Positions 40,641 to 47,241 of a stretch of DNA of 47,241 nucleotides are shown here, piece by piece. Source of the DNA: Novosphingobium profundi. GTDB taxonomy: Bacteria; Pseudomonadota; Alphaproteobacteria; Sphingomonadales; Sphingomonadaceae. A model generated the notes under the pieces. The model was not told the origin of the DNA. It did not search any database and saw only the letters and a program-made list of their open reading frames with translations. A program made the translations under genes and the position numbers. Position 1 is the stretch's first letter; the number at the start of each line of letters is the position of its first letter. Location: the NCBI RefSeq assembly GCF_018491765.1, contig NZ_JABWCU010000025.1:1-47241 (forward strand), in the 5' to 3' direction.

Positions 40641-42340
40641 AATTCCGCTGGCACTTCGGTCCGGCGCGCCTGCTGACGCGACTGGCGCCACCACTCGAGA
40701 CAGGTCAGCACGATGGCGATCGTGCCGATCCAGGTCACGAAAATGAACATGGCGTGGTAGCCCTGGTTCTCGATCATCTTGCCGAGCGCCCCGCGCCCAA
40801 GCGTGCCCACCAGCAGCGTCAGCGAAGAAAGCAGCGCGTATTGCACCGCGCTGTAGCCCTTGGCGACGATCGAGGAGAGCCAGGCGATATAGGCCGCCCC
40901 GGCTATGCCGGTGGCAAGATTTTCCGCGCCGATCGTCACCATCAGCGTCGCAAGGCGCCCTTCCCCGCCGAAGCTCTCGACCAGTTGCGTGATGTGGAGC
41001 GCGTTCGAGACCGCGCTCATGACCGCGCCGCCACTGGCAAGGTCGGCGTAAAGCAGGTTCGTGACGGCTGCCAGCACCGCGCCCAGCAACAGCGTCGGCA
41101 TGCGCCCGATCGTGCCGAGCAGCCCACCGCCGACAGCAAGGCCAAGCACCGTCGCGCCGACCCCGAAGAACTTGGACGCGATGGCAACTTCATCGTTCGC
41201 GTACTTGAGGTAGCCGAGGTAGAAGGGATAGGCGAACGTCCCCCAGATCGCGTCACAGATGCGGTAGGTCAGGACCAGCGCGATGATGAGCACGAGCGAC
41301 CAGCCCAGCCGCCCCACGAACTCGACCAGCGGCAGCAGGAGTGCGCGGTAGAGCTGGTCGATCACCGGGGAGCCCACCGCCTCGTGGTGCACATCCTCGG
41401 CCAGCACGTGGTTGCCCTTGCGCTGCTGCGCGACCAGCCAGCCGGCGATGAGCGCGGGCAGCACGATCGTCGCGATCACGATGAGCGGCCCGGCGGTCGC
41501 GGTGAAGGTGGTGGGATCGGGCCGTGCATCGGGCGCGGCGGTCATCGAAAGCACCATGAAGGTGATGACCGTTGCGAGCGCCGCTCCCCATAGCGCGCCG
41601 ACCATCAGCAGGGCCTTGAGGCGCACTTGCGGGGTCAACTCGCCCTTCTGGCGTAGCGCAAGAAGGGCGTCCTCCTGCTCGGCCGTTGGCGCGCTGACCT
41701 CGGCATCGGGCGCGAAGAGCCCGGCGATGCCGATGGCAAGCAGGATCACGCCCATCGCGAGGTAGGTCTGTGGCCAACCGATGCGCGCGGCCAGGATCAG
41801 GCCCAGCGCGCCACCCGCGAGCGAGGCGAGCCGGTAGCCCATCTGATAGATCGTCGAGAGCAGGTCGATCGGCGCGTCCTCGTCGGCGACGTCGATGCGC
41901 CAGGCGTTGATGACGATGTCCTGCGTCGCCGAGGCGAAGGCGCCGATCGCGGCGAGCAGCGAGAACCAGCCAAGCTGCGTGCGCGGATCGAGCGCGCTCA
42001 GCGTCACCAGGATCACGCCGAGCAGGACCTGGGCCGTCACGATCCACTGCTTGCGCTTGCCCAGCACGCGCATGCCCGGAATATCGACCCGGTCGAGCAG
42101 CGGTGACCACAGGAACTGGAAGGCGTAGGCAAGCCCGATCAGCGAGAACACGCCCATTGTCTCGAGGTCGACGCCCGCTTCGCTGAGCCAGGCGTAAAGC
42201 GTGCCGAGAAACAGCGCAAAGGGCAGTCCACTGGCAAAACCGAAAACCGCCATGAAGCCGGTTTTGCGGTTGCCGAGCGCCATCAGGGTGCGGCGCCAGC
42301 CTCCATCGGGCTGCGACTGGGTCGCGGCGGGCTCGGACAT
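40637..42340 (-). CDS. AmpG-like MFS permease
   Basis: A major facilitator superfamily protein, 567 aa, about 12-14 membrane helices. It has the AmpG start region GFASGLPFALFLGTLYAWL, then FLWSPLLDRV and the ATQDIVINAWRID motif, all typical of muropeptide permeases that import anhydro-muropeptides for cell-wall recycling. A long loop (about 215-245) and a central insertion with QQRKGN are present. The frame remains open far upstream to 43165, but the ATG at 42340 has GGAGAA eight bases before it and gives the right family length. Divergent from the RluB-like gene. Confidence 0.88.
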   Translation of the reverse strand: MSEPAATQSQPDGGWRRTLMALGNRKTGFMAVFGFASGLPFALFLGTLYAWLSEAGVDLETMGVFSLIGLAYAFQFLWSPLLDRVDIPGMRVLGKRKQWIVTAQVLLGVILVTLSALDPRTQLGWFSLLAAIGAFASATQDIVINAWRIDVADEDAPIDLLSTIYQMGYRLASLAGGALGLILAARIGWPQTYLAMGVILLAIGIAGLFAPDAEVSAPTAEQEDALLALRQKGELTPQVRLKALLMVGALWGAALATVITFMVLSMTAAPDARPDPTTFTATAGPLIVIATIVLPALIAGWLVAQQRKGNHVLAEDVHHEAVGSPVIDQLYRALLLPLVEFVGRLGWSLVLIIALVLTYRICDAIWGTFAYPFYLGYLKYANDEVAIASKFFGVGATVLGLAVGGGLLGTIGRMPTLLLGAVLAAVTNLLYADLASGGAVMSAVSNALHITQLVESFGGEGRLATLMVTIGAENLATGIAGAAYIAWLSSIVAKGYSAVQYALLSSLTLLVGTLGRGALGKMIENQGYHAMFIFVTWIGTIAIVLTCLEWWRQSRQQARRTEVPAEF

Positions 42341-42410
42341 GCGCAGGTTCTCCGGCAAATAAGTGCTTAAAATCCGGGATAGAGACGCGGCGGGATCAAG
42401 GGAAGGCTGG

Positions 42411-43682
42411 ATGAAGCCGCGATCAACAGGTATGGCGCAGCGAATGTCCAAACCACCTCGCAAATCCGGCGGACCGTCGCGCGGGTCCGATTCGCGTTCA
42501 CGCCGCCCCGACGGCGCCGGCCGTGGCACTTCCGAACGGGGCCGCCCCGAACGCAGTTCTTCCGGGCGTAGCCGCCCGGAACGCGGCACGTCTGAACGCG
42601 CGCGCCCCGAACGCGGCACGTCCGAGCGTGCACGACCCGAGCGAGGCTCCTTCGACCGGGCGCGGCCCGAGCGCGGCTCCTCCGACCGGGCGCGACCCGA
42701 GCGCGGCTCCTCCGACCGAGTGCGACCCGAGCGCGGATCCTCCGACCGGGCGCGACCCGAGCGTGGCTCCTTCGACCGGGCGCGACCCGAGCGCGGTTCG
42801 TACGAGCGCCGCCGCAGCGAAGACACGCGCGGCCAGAGCGCCTTCAGCGAACGCCGTGGCGGCGCGGGATCGCGTCCGCGCAGCTTCGGCAAGGCCGGAA
42901 CCGCAGGGCCTACGCCCAAGGACCCCAACTTGCCCGAGCGCGAGGGCGAACGCATCGCCAAGCTGCTGGCCCGCGCTGGCATCGCCAGTCGCCGCGAAGT
43001 CGAACGCATGATCGCCGAAGGGCGCGTCAAGTTGGGCGAGGACGTGATCACCACACCGGCCACCGTGCTGACCTCGCTCGCGGGCATCACCGTCGACGGC
43101 AATCCGGTCAAGGAGGCCGACGCCACGCGTCTTTTCGCCTTCCACAAGCCCGCCGGCCTCATCACCGCCGAGCGCGACCCGGCCGGTCGCCCGACGATCT
43201 ACAACGCGCTGCGCAACGCGCTTCCCGCCGACGCCGGCCGCGTGATGCCGGTGGGGCGCCTCGACTTCAATACCGAAGGCCTCCTGCTCCTCACCAACGA
43301 CGGCGAGTTCAAGCGCGCGCTCGAGCTGCCCTCCACCGGCATCCCGCGCACCTATCGTGCGCGCGCTTTTGGCGAGATCACCCAGGACCAGCTCGAGAGC
43401 CTCATCGAAGGCGTCGAGATCGATGGCGTGCGCTACGGCAAGATCGACGCGAACCTCGAACGCGGTGCCGGCCTCAACCGCTGGATCGAAATGACGCTCA
43501 CCGAAGGCAAGAATCGCGAAGTGCGCCGCGTGCTCGAACACTTCGGTCTCCAGGTCAGCCGCCTCATCCGCGTCGGCTACGGACCTTTCGCGCTCGACGA
43601 ACTGCCCAAGGGCGCGGCGGTCGAGATCGAACCCAAGGTCCTCGAGCGCTTCCGCCGCGAGATCGAACGGGACGCCAAGTGA
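42411..43682 (+). CDS. RluB/RsuA-type pseudouridine synthase with repetitive N-terminus
   Basis: 423 aa. The C-terminal ~245 residues are a complete RsuA/RluB/E/F enzyme: an S4 domain (ERIAKLLARAGIASRREVE), the catalytic GRLDFNTEGLLLLTNDG with the active Asp, and EGKNREVRRVLEHFG. It likely modifies 23S (RluB, U2605) or 16S rRNA. The first ~165 residues are a disordered, Arg/Ser/Glu-rich region with nine decapeptide repeats (42540-42809). ATG 42411 has AAGGGAAGG upstream; ATGs at 42432 and 42444 are alternatives. The stop overlaps the rsmD start. Confidence 0.9.
   Translation: MKPRSTGMAQRMSKPPRKSGGPSRGSDSRSRRPDGAGRGTSERGRPERSSSGRSRPERGTSERARPERGTSERARPERGSFDRARPERGSSDRARPERGSSDRVRPERGSSDRARPERGSFDRARPERGSYERRRSEDTRGQSAFSERRGGAGSRPRSFGKAGTAGPTPKDPNLPEREGERIAKLLARAGIASRREVERMIAEGRVKLGEDVITTPATVLTSLAGITVDGNPVKEADATRLFAFHKPAGLITAERDPAGRPTIYNALRNALPADAGRVMPVGRLDFNTEGLLLLTNDGEFKRALELPSTGIPRTYRARAFGEITQDQLESLIEGVEIDGVRYGKIDANLERGAGLNRWIEMTLTEGKNREVRRVLEHFGLQVSRLIRVGYGPFALDELPKGAAVEIEPKVLERFRREIERDAK
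42540..42809 (+). repeat. Nine 30-bp tandem repeats coding decapeptides
   Basis: Nine in-frame units of consensus [AGSV]RPERG[ST][SFY][DE]R. Some neighbouring units are almost identical in DNA (around 42650-42770). Copy number could vary between strains by slippage without breaking the frame. Confidence 0.9.
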
Positions 43683-44248
43683 AGGGCGCCGCCACGCGCA
43701 CGGGGCTGCGTATCGTCGCGGGCGAATGGCGCGGCCGCAAGCTGGCGACGCCCGAGGGCGACACCACCCGCCCCACCGCCGACCGTACGCGCGAGACGCT
43801 TTTCTCGATGCTGGCGAGCCGGCTCGGCGCGTTCGAAGGGCTCAAGGTCGCCGATCTCTTCGCAGGCTCGGGTGCTCTGGGCCTCGAGGCGCTTTCGCGC
43901 GGGGCAGCCCATTGCCTCTTCGTCGACCAGGACGCCGGAGCCATCCGCGCGATCCGGCGCAACATCGCCAATCTCCAGGCGCAGGACCGCTGCGACGTGC
44001 GCGCCTCCTCGGCGCTGACACTGGGCACCGCGCGCGAACCGCTCGACCTCGTCCTGCTCGACCCGCCTTATGACACCGGCGCGGGCGCGGTCGCGGTCGA
44101 CAAGCTTGCCCGCCTCGGCTGGATCGGCGAGGCGACCTGGGTCTCGATCGAGACCGCACGCGGTGAAAGCGTCTCGGTGCGCGGCTTCGAGGTCGAGGCC
44201 ACCCGCGACGTCGGCAAGGCCTGCCTGCATATCCTGCGCAAGAGCTGA
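43679..44248 (+). CDS. rsmD: 16S rRNA (guanine-966-N2)-methyltransferase
   Basis: Methylates G966 of 16S rRNA in the 30S head, 189 aa, Rossmann-fold SAM enzyme. N-terminal IVAGEWRGRKLATP, then PTADRTRETLFSML, SAM motif LFAGSGALGLEALSRG, and the catalytic DPPY. The GTG start overlaps the stop of the pseudouridine synthase by four bases (GTGA), coupling two rRNA modification enzymes. A terminator lies downstream. Confidence 0.95.
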   Translation: MKGAATRTGLRIVAGEWRGRKLATPEGDTTRPTADRTRETLFSMLASRLGAFEGLKVADLFAGSGALGLEALSRGAAHCLFVDQDAGAIRAIRRNIANLQAQDRCDVRASSALTLGTAREPLDLVLLDPPYDTGAGAVAVDKLARLGWIGEATWVSIETARGESVSVRGFEVEATRDVGKACLHILRKS

Positions 44249-44277
44249 ACCTCCTGCACCAAGTGCCGGACACGAAA

Positions 44278-44307
44278 AAAGGGCGCTCCATCGCTGGGGC
44301 GCCCTTT
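44278..44307. terminator. Bidirectional terminator after rsmD
   Basis: AAAGGGCGCTCC (44278-44289) and GGGGCGCCCTTT (44296-44307) with one wobble, six-base loop, and A/T tails on both sides. It serves rsmD and the convergent small gene. Confidence 0.85.
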
Positions 44308-44350
44308 CCCTTTTCCGGAGCGGAAAACTCGTTGTCGCCAGGCGACCGGA

Positions 44351-44617
44351 TCAGTGCTCGTGCAAAGTGCTGGCGGGCTGGCCCGGCCAGTGGTCAAGCG
44401 GACGGTTGCCCCAATTCAAGCCCGCGGCACGGGGATTGATGCAGCCGTCACGCATCTCGCCGCGGCACACATCGTAGACCTTACCGCCGACGCGAACCTG
44501 CTCGGCATGCCCACGCGCATCCTTGTGCACCACCTCGGGGGCCTGGGCCTGCGCTGCAAGCGGGGCAAGCGCCGCGCCCGAGGCGGCAAGAGCAATGGCG
44601 ATTACACGGTTCTTCAT
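44351..44617 (-). CDS. Small exported protein, unknown
   Basis: An 88-aa protein with signal peptide (residues 1-25, AAQAQ cut). The mature part is about 63 residues, with two Cys (DVCRGEMRDGC) spaced for a disulfide and a His-rich end (TLHEH). No family recognised. GGGAGTAA precedes the ATG. Minus-strand TTGGCG (44669-44664), N17, TCTTTA (44646-44641) is a possible promoter. Confidence 0.72.
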   Translation of the reverse strand: MKNRVIAIALAASGAALAPLAAQAQAPEVVHKDARGHAEQVRVGGKVYDVCRGEMRDGCINPRAAGLNWGNRPLDHWPGQPASTLHEH

Positions 44618-44829
44618 AGGGTTACTCCCGATTTCTCATGTAAAGACACCATCCGGAACCTACCGCCAAGCGCGTGTCCGGGTCGGTAGTTCAACCGCAG
44701 CCCAGACCGGTTCCCATCCGGGACCGGTCCGAACCATCGATCCGGCAAGTCCCTTAGACAGCGTCATATCGTCGCACCCAATCGACGCGCGAAGACGTGG
44801 ATTTGTTCCCGGCACTCGACGAAGCGAGC

Positions 44830-44861
44830 TTGCGCGGGGTTAATCCGTTCCCTAGATGTTC
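44830..44861 (+). promoter_or_regulatory. uvrD promoter with LexA box
   Basis: TTGCGC (44830-44835), 17-base spacer, TAGATG (44853-44858). A perfect LexA box GTTC-CCTAGAT-GTTC (44847-44861) covers the -10. The predicted +1 falls on the GTG start codon at 44866. The other 200 bases back to the small exported gene hold nothing else I can name. Confidence 0.75.
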
Positions 44862-44865
44862 GCGT

Positions 44866-47175
44866 GTGACCGACGTAAATCCCCCCCTCGCCCCCGCCGC
44901 TGCGGCGGCGCTTCTCGACGGCTTGAACGAACCGCAGCGCGAAGCCGTGCTCACCACCGAGGGGCCGGTTCTGATGTTGGCGGGCGCGGGAACCGGCAAG
45001 ACGTCCGCGCTGACGCGGCGCCTCGCCTACCTCGTCCAGTCGCGGCTTGCCTGGCCAAGCGAGATCCTGTGCGTCACCTTCACCAACAAGGCCGCACGCG
45101 AGATGCGCGAAAGGGTCGGGCATCTCGTGGGCCCGGCCGTCGAGGGCATGCCCTGGCTTGGCACTTTCCACGCGATCGCCGCCAAGATGCTGCGCCGCCA
45201 CGCCGAACTGGTGGGCTTGCAGTCGAACTACACCATCATCGACACCGACGACCAGATGCGCCTCATCAAGCAGCTGATCCAGGCCGAAGGCGTTGACGAC
45301 AAGCGCTTCCCCCCCAAGCAGCTCGCCGGGTGCATCGATCGCTGGAAGAACCGCGGGCTCAACCCGCGCGATCTCGATGCGCGCGAGAACGAGGCTTACG
45401 CCAATGGCAAGGGCCAGCACTTCTATCACCTATACCAGGAGCGGCTGAAGGCGGTGAACGCCTGCGACTTCGGCGATCTCCTGCTCCACATGCTCAACAT
45501 CCTGCGCGAGCACCGCGACGTGCTCGAGCAGTACCAGCAGCGCTTCAAGTACGTCATGGTCGACGAGTACCAGGACACCAACCAGGTCCAGTACCTGTGG
45601 CTGCGCCTGATTGCCCAGAACCGCCGCAACATCTGCGTGGTGGGCGACGACGACCAGTCGATCTATTCGTGGCGCGGCGCCGAAGTCGCCAATATCCTGC
45701 GCTTCGAGAAGGATTTTCCGGGCGCCAAGGTGATCCGACTCGAGCAGAACTACCGGTCGACCCCGCAGATCCTCGCCGCGGCCTCGGGCCTCATCGACGA
45801 GAACACCCAGCGCCTCGGCAAGACGCTCTGGACCGAGCGCCACGGCGGCGACAAGCTGCGCGTGATCGGCGTGTGGGACGCGCCCGAGGAAGCGCGCCGG
45901 GTGGGCGACGACATCGAACGCCTCGAACGCGAAGGCGCGCCGCTCGACCAGATCGCCATCCTCGTGCGCGCGCAGTACCAGACGCGCGAGTTCGAGGACC
46001 GCTTCATCTCGATCGGCATGAAGTACCGCATCGTCGGCGGCTTCCGCTTCTACGAGCGCGCCGAGATACGTGATGCGCTCGCGTACCTGCGCGTCATCGC
46101 ACAGCCCGCCGACGACCTTGCCTTCGAGCGCATCTACAACACGCCCAAACGCGGACTGGGCGCCAAGGCACTGGAAAAGCTCCACTTCATCGCCCGCAAG
46201 CGCGGCGTTCCGCTGGCCGCCGCCGCACTCGAGATCGTCGATACCGACGAGCTTCCCGCGCGTGCGCGCAACACCCTGCTGGCGCTGATGCGCGACTTTG
46301 CCCGCTGGCGCGATCTTGCCAAGACCGAGGGCCCTGCCGACCTCATGCGCACCCTGCTCGACGAGAGCGGCTACACCGACGCGCTCCAGGCCGAGAAGAC
46401 GCCCGAAGCCGCAGGACGGCTGGAGAACCTCGTCGAACTCGCCCGCGCCATGGAGGAATACGAAAGCCTCGGCGATTTCCTCGAGCACGTCAGCCTGGTC
46501 ATGGACAACGACGCGCGCGACGACGAGGAAAAGGTCACCATCATGACCATGCACGCGGCCAAGGGCCTGGAATTCGACAACGTGTTCCTGCCCGGCTGGG
46601 AGGACGGCGTGTTCCCCTCGCAGCGCTCGCTCGACGAAGGTGGGCTCGCCAGCCTCGAGGAGGAGCGCCGCCTCGCCTACGTCGCGATCACCCGCGCACG
46701 GCGCAAGTGCACGATCCTGCACGCCGCCAACCGGCGCATCTACGGCCAGTGGACGAGCTCGATCCCCTCGCGTTTCATCGCCGAACTGCCCGAGGACCAG
46801 GTCGACAGCGAAACCACCCTCACCGGCGGTGCCTCGCTTTGGCGCGCGCAGTGGTCCGAGCACGCCGATCCCTTCGCCGATGTCGCCCGCGCCCAGCCTT
46901 CGCGCACGATGACGCGCGGGCCCGGCTGGCAACGCGCCGCGAGCCGTGAGTTCGACACCATGCCGCGCCGGGTGGCGGAAAGCACCCGCAGCGCGGCAAG
47001 CTTCGCCGCCAAGCCACGCACCGACATCGCGATCGGCGCGCGCGTCTTCCACGAGAAGTTCGGCTATGGGACGGTCCGCAGCCAGGAAGGCAACAAGCTG
47101 GAAATCGAATTCGAGCAGGCCGGATCGAAGCGCACCTTGCCCGGAGCAGGACGGACGTCTAGCGCTCTGGCATGA
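44866..47175 (+). CDS. uvrD: ATP-dependent DNA helicase UvrD/PcrA (SF1)
   Basis: 3'-5' DNA helicase of nucleotide excision and mismatch repair, 769 aa. Motifs: Q region LNEPQREAV, Walker A AGAGTGKTSAL, Ia CVTFTNKAAREM, Walker B VDEYQDTN, III VVGDDDQSIYSWRGA, IV LEQNYRST, V TIMTMHAAKGLEF, VI LAYVAITRAR, and a C-terminal Tudor-like RNA polymerase-binding domain (RVFHEKFGYGTVRSQEGNKL). The frame extends to a GTG at 44797, but that start lies upstream of the promoter, so GTG 44866 (leaderless) is chosen. The stop overlaps thiD by four bases. Confidence 0.96.
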   Translation: MTDVNPPLAPAAAAALLDGLNEPQREAVLTTEGPVLMLAGAGTGKTSALTRRLAYLVQSRLAWPSEILCVTFTNKAAREMRERVGHLVGPAVEGMPWLGTFHAIAAKMLRRHAELVGLQSNYTIIDTDDQMRLIKQLIQAEGVDDKRFPPKQLAGCIDRWKNRGLNPRDLDARENEAYANGKGQHFYHLYQERLKAVNACDFGDLLLHMLNILREHRDVLEQYQQRFKYVMVDEYQDTNQVQYLWLRLIAQNRRNICVVGDDDQSIYSWRGAEVANILRFEKDFPGAKVIRLEQNYRSTPQILAAASGLIDENTQRLGKTLWTERHGGDKLRVIGVWDAPEEARRVGDDIERLEREGAPLDQIAILVRAQYQTREFEDRFISIGMKYRIVGGFRFYERAEIRDALAYLRVIAQPADDLAFERIYNTPKRGLGAKALEKLHFIARKRGVPLAAAALEIVDTDELPARARNTLLALMRDFARWRDLAKTEGPADLMRTLLDESGYTDALQAEKTPEAAGRLENLVELARAMEEYESLGDFLEHVSLVMDNDARDDEEKVTIMTMHAAKGLEFDNVFLPGWEDGVFPSQRSLDEGGLASLEEERRLAYVAITRARRKCTILHAANRRIYGQWTSSIPSRFIAELPEDQVDSETTLTGGASLWRAQWSEHADPFADVARAQPSRTMTRGPGWQRAASREFDTMPRRVAESTRSAASFAAKPRTDIAIGARVFHEKFGYGTVRSQEGNKLEIEFEQAGSKRTLPGAGRTSSALA

Positions 47176-47241
47176 CCACACCTGCACGCATTCTCTCGAT
47201 CGCCGGCTCGGACAGCTCGGGCGGAGCGGGGATACAGGCCG
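47172..47241 (+). CDS. thiD: Hydroxymethylpyrimidine/phosphomethylpyrimidine kinase, 5' end only
   Basis: Only the first 23 codons are in the window. They contain ARILSIAGSDSSGGAGIQA, the conserved N-terminal HMP-binding glycine-rich motif of ThiD (thiamine synthesis and salvage). The start ATG overlaps the uvrD stop (ATGA), so it is probably co-transcribed with uvrD. Confidence 0.85.
   Translation, partial: MTTPARILSIAGSDSSGGAGIQA

Noticed and set aside
42540..42809. CRISPR-like regular repeats
   Set aside because: The 30-bp units are contiguous without spacers and in frame within a protein gene.
44797..44865. Upstream GTG start for uvrD
   Set aside because: It lies upstream of the predicted promoter and LexA box, and the added residues have no helicase similarity.
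45430..47187. 585-aa ORF antisense to uvrD
   Set aside because: Shadow frame; uvrD carries all SF1 helicase motifs on the other strand.

Overview
The window is a high-GC, densely packed piece of an alphaproteobacterial chromosome, most likely from a sphingomonad (Novosphingobium/Sphingobium-like). The pointers are the gene orders (ffh-rpsP-rimM-trmD-rplS; atpI-atpB-atpE-atpF'-atpF; aroA-cmk-rpsA; rpsB-tsf), the FYDLN-acid protein family, a class II EPSP synthase, LexA boxes of the alphaproteobacterial GAAC-N7-GAAC type, and housekeeping promoters of the form TTGC/TTGA-N17-TAGnnn or TAAGGG. It is a core-genome region: I see no insertion sequence, prophage, integrase or CRISPR array.

Layout. 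1-4.8 kb: translation genes tsf and rpsB, a YbjN-like gene, a small membrane protein behind two tandem SOS boxes, the phosphatidylethanolamine pair psd-pssA, and tRNA-Tyr. 4.9-7.0 kb: rlmB, a lipoprotein gene, and hupB. 7.3-11.7 kb (minus strand): the ribosome/SRP operon ffh-rpsP-rimM-trmD-rplS, tRNA-Ala(GGC), and an FYDLN-acid protein. 11.9-20.4 kb (plus strand): aroA-cmk, rpsA, a small membrane protein, gloB, a type-B carboxylesterase, and a short MetE-like methionine synthase behind an AT-rich operator-like palindrome and a cobalamin riboswitch. 20.4-27.8 kb (minus strand): a decayed gene remnant, the F0 part of ATP synthase, and the ydbH-ynbE-ydbL envelope lipid-transport set. 27.9-34.2 kb: radC, an SLC13-type permease, purB, a LapA-like gene with pyrF, and a SIMPL-domain protein. 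34.2-40.6 kb: tryptophan genes trpF, trpB and trpA plus folC. The set is broken up by two small outer-membrane beta-barrel paralogs between trpF and trpB and a small membrane gene between trpB and trpA; accD, often found between trpA and folC in relatives, is absent. 40.6-47.2 kb: an AmpG-like MFS transporter, an RluB-like pseudouridine synthase with a nine-unit decapeptide repeat, rsmD, a small secreted protein, uvrD (SOS-controlled), and the start of thiD.

How it fits together. Most genes serve translation, envelope lipid synthesis and trafficking, energy, or amino-acid and nucleotide synthesis. The regulatory reading is the most informative part. At least four genes (ybjN-like, psd, the 15987 membrane gene, uvrD) have a promoter whose -10 ends 5-8 bases before the start codon, which predicts leaderless mRNAs. 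Two loci carry LexA boxes: uvrD, and an undescribed small membrane protein that could be an SOS effector. The short MetE gene appears to be under double control, by a palindrome overlapping its -35 and by a B12 riboswitch starting at its predicted +1.
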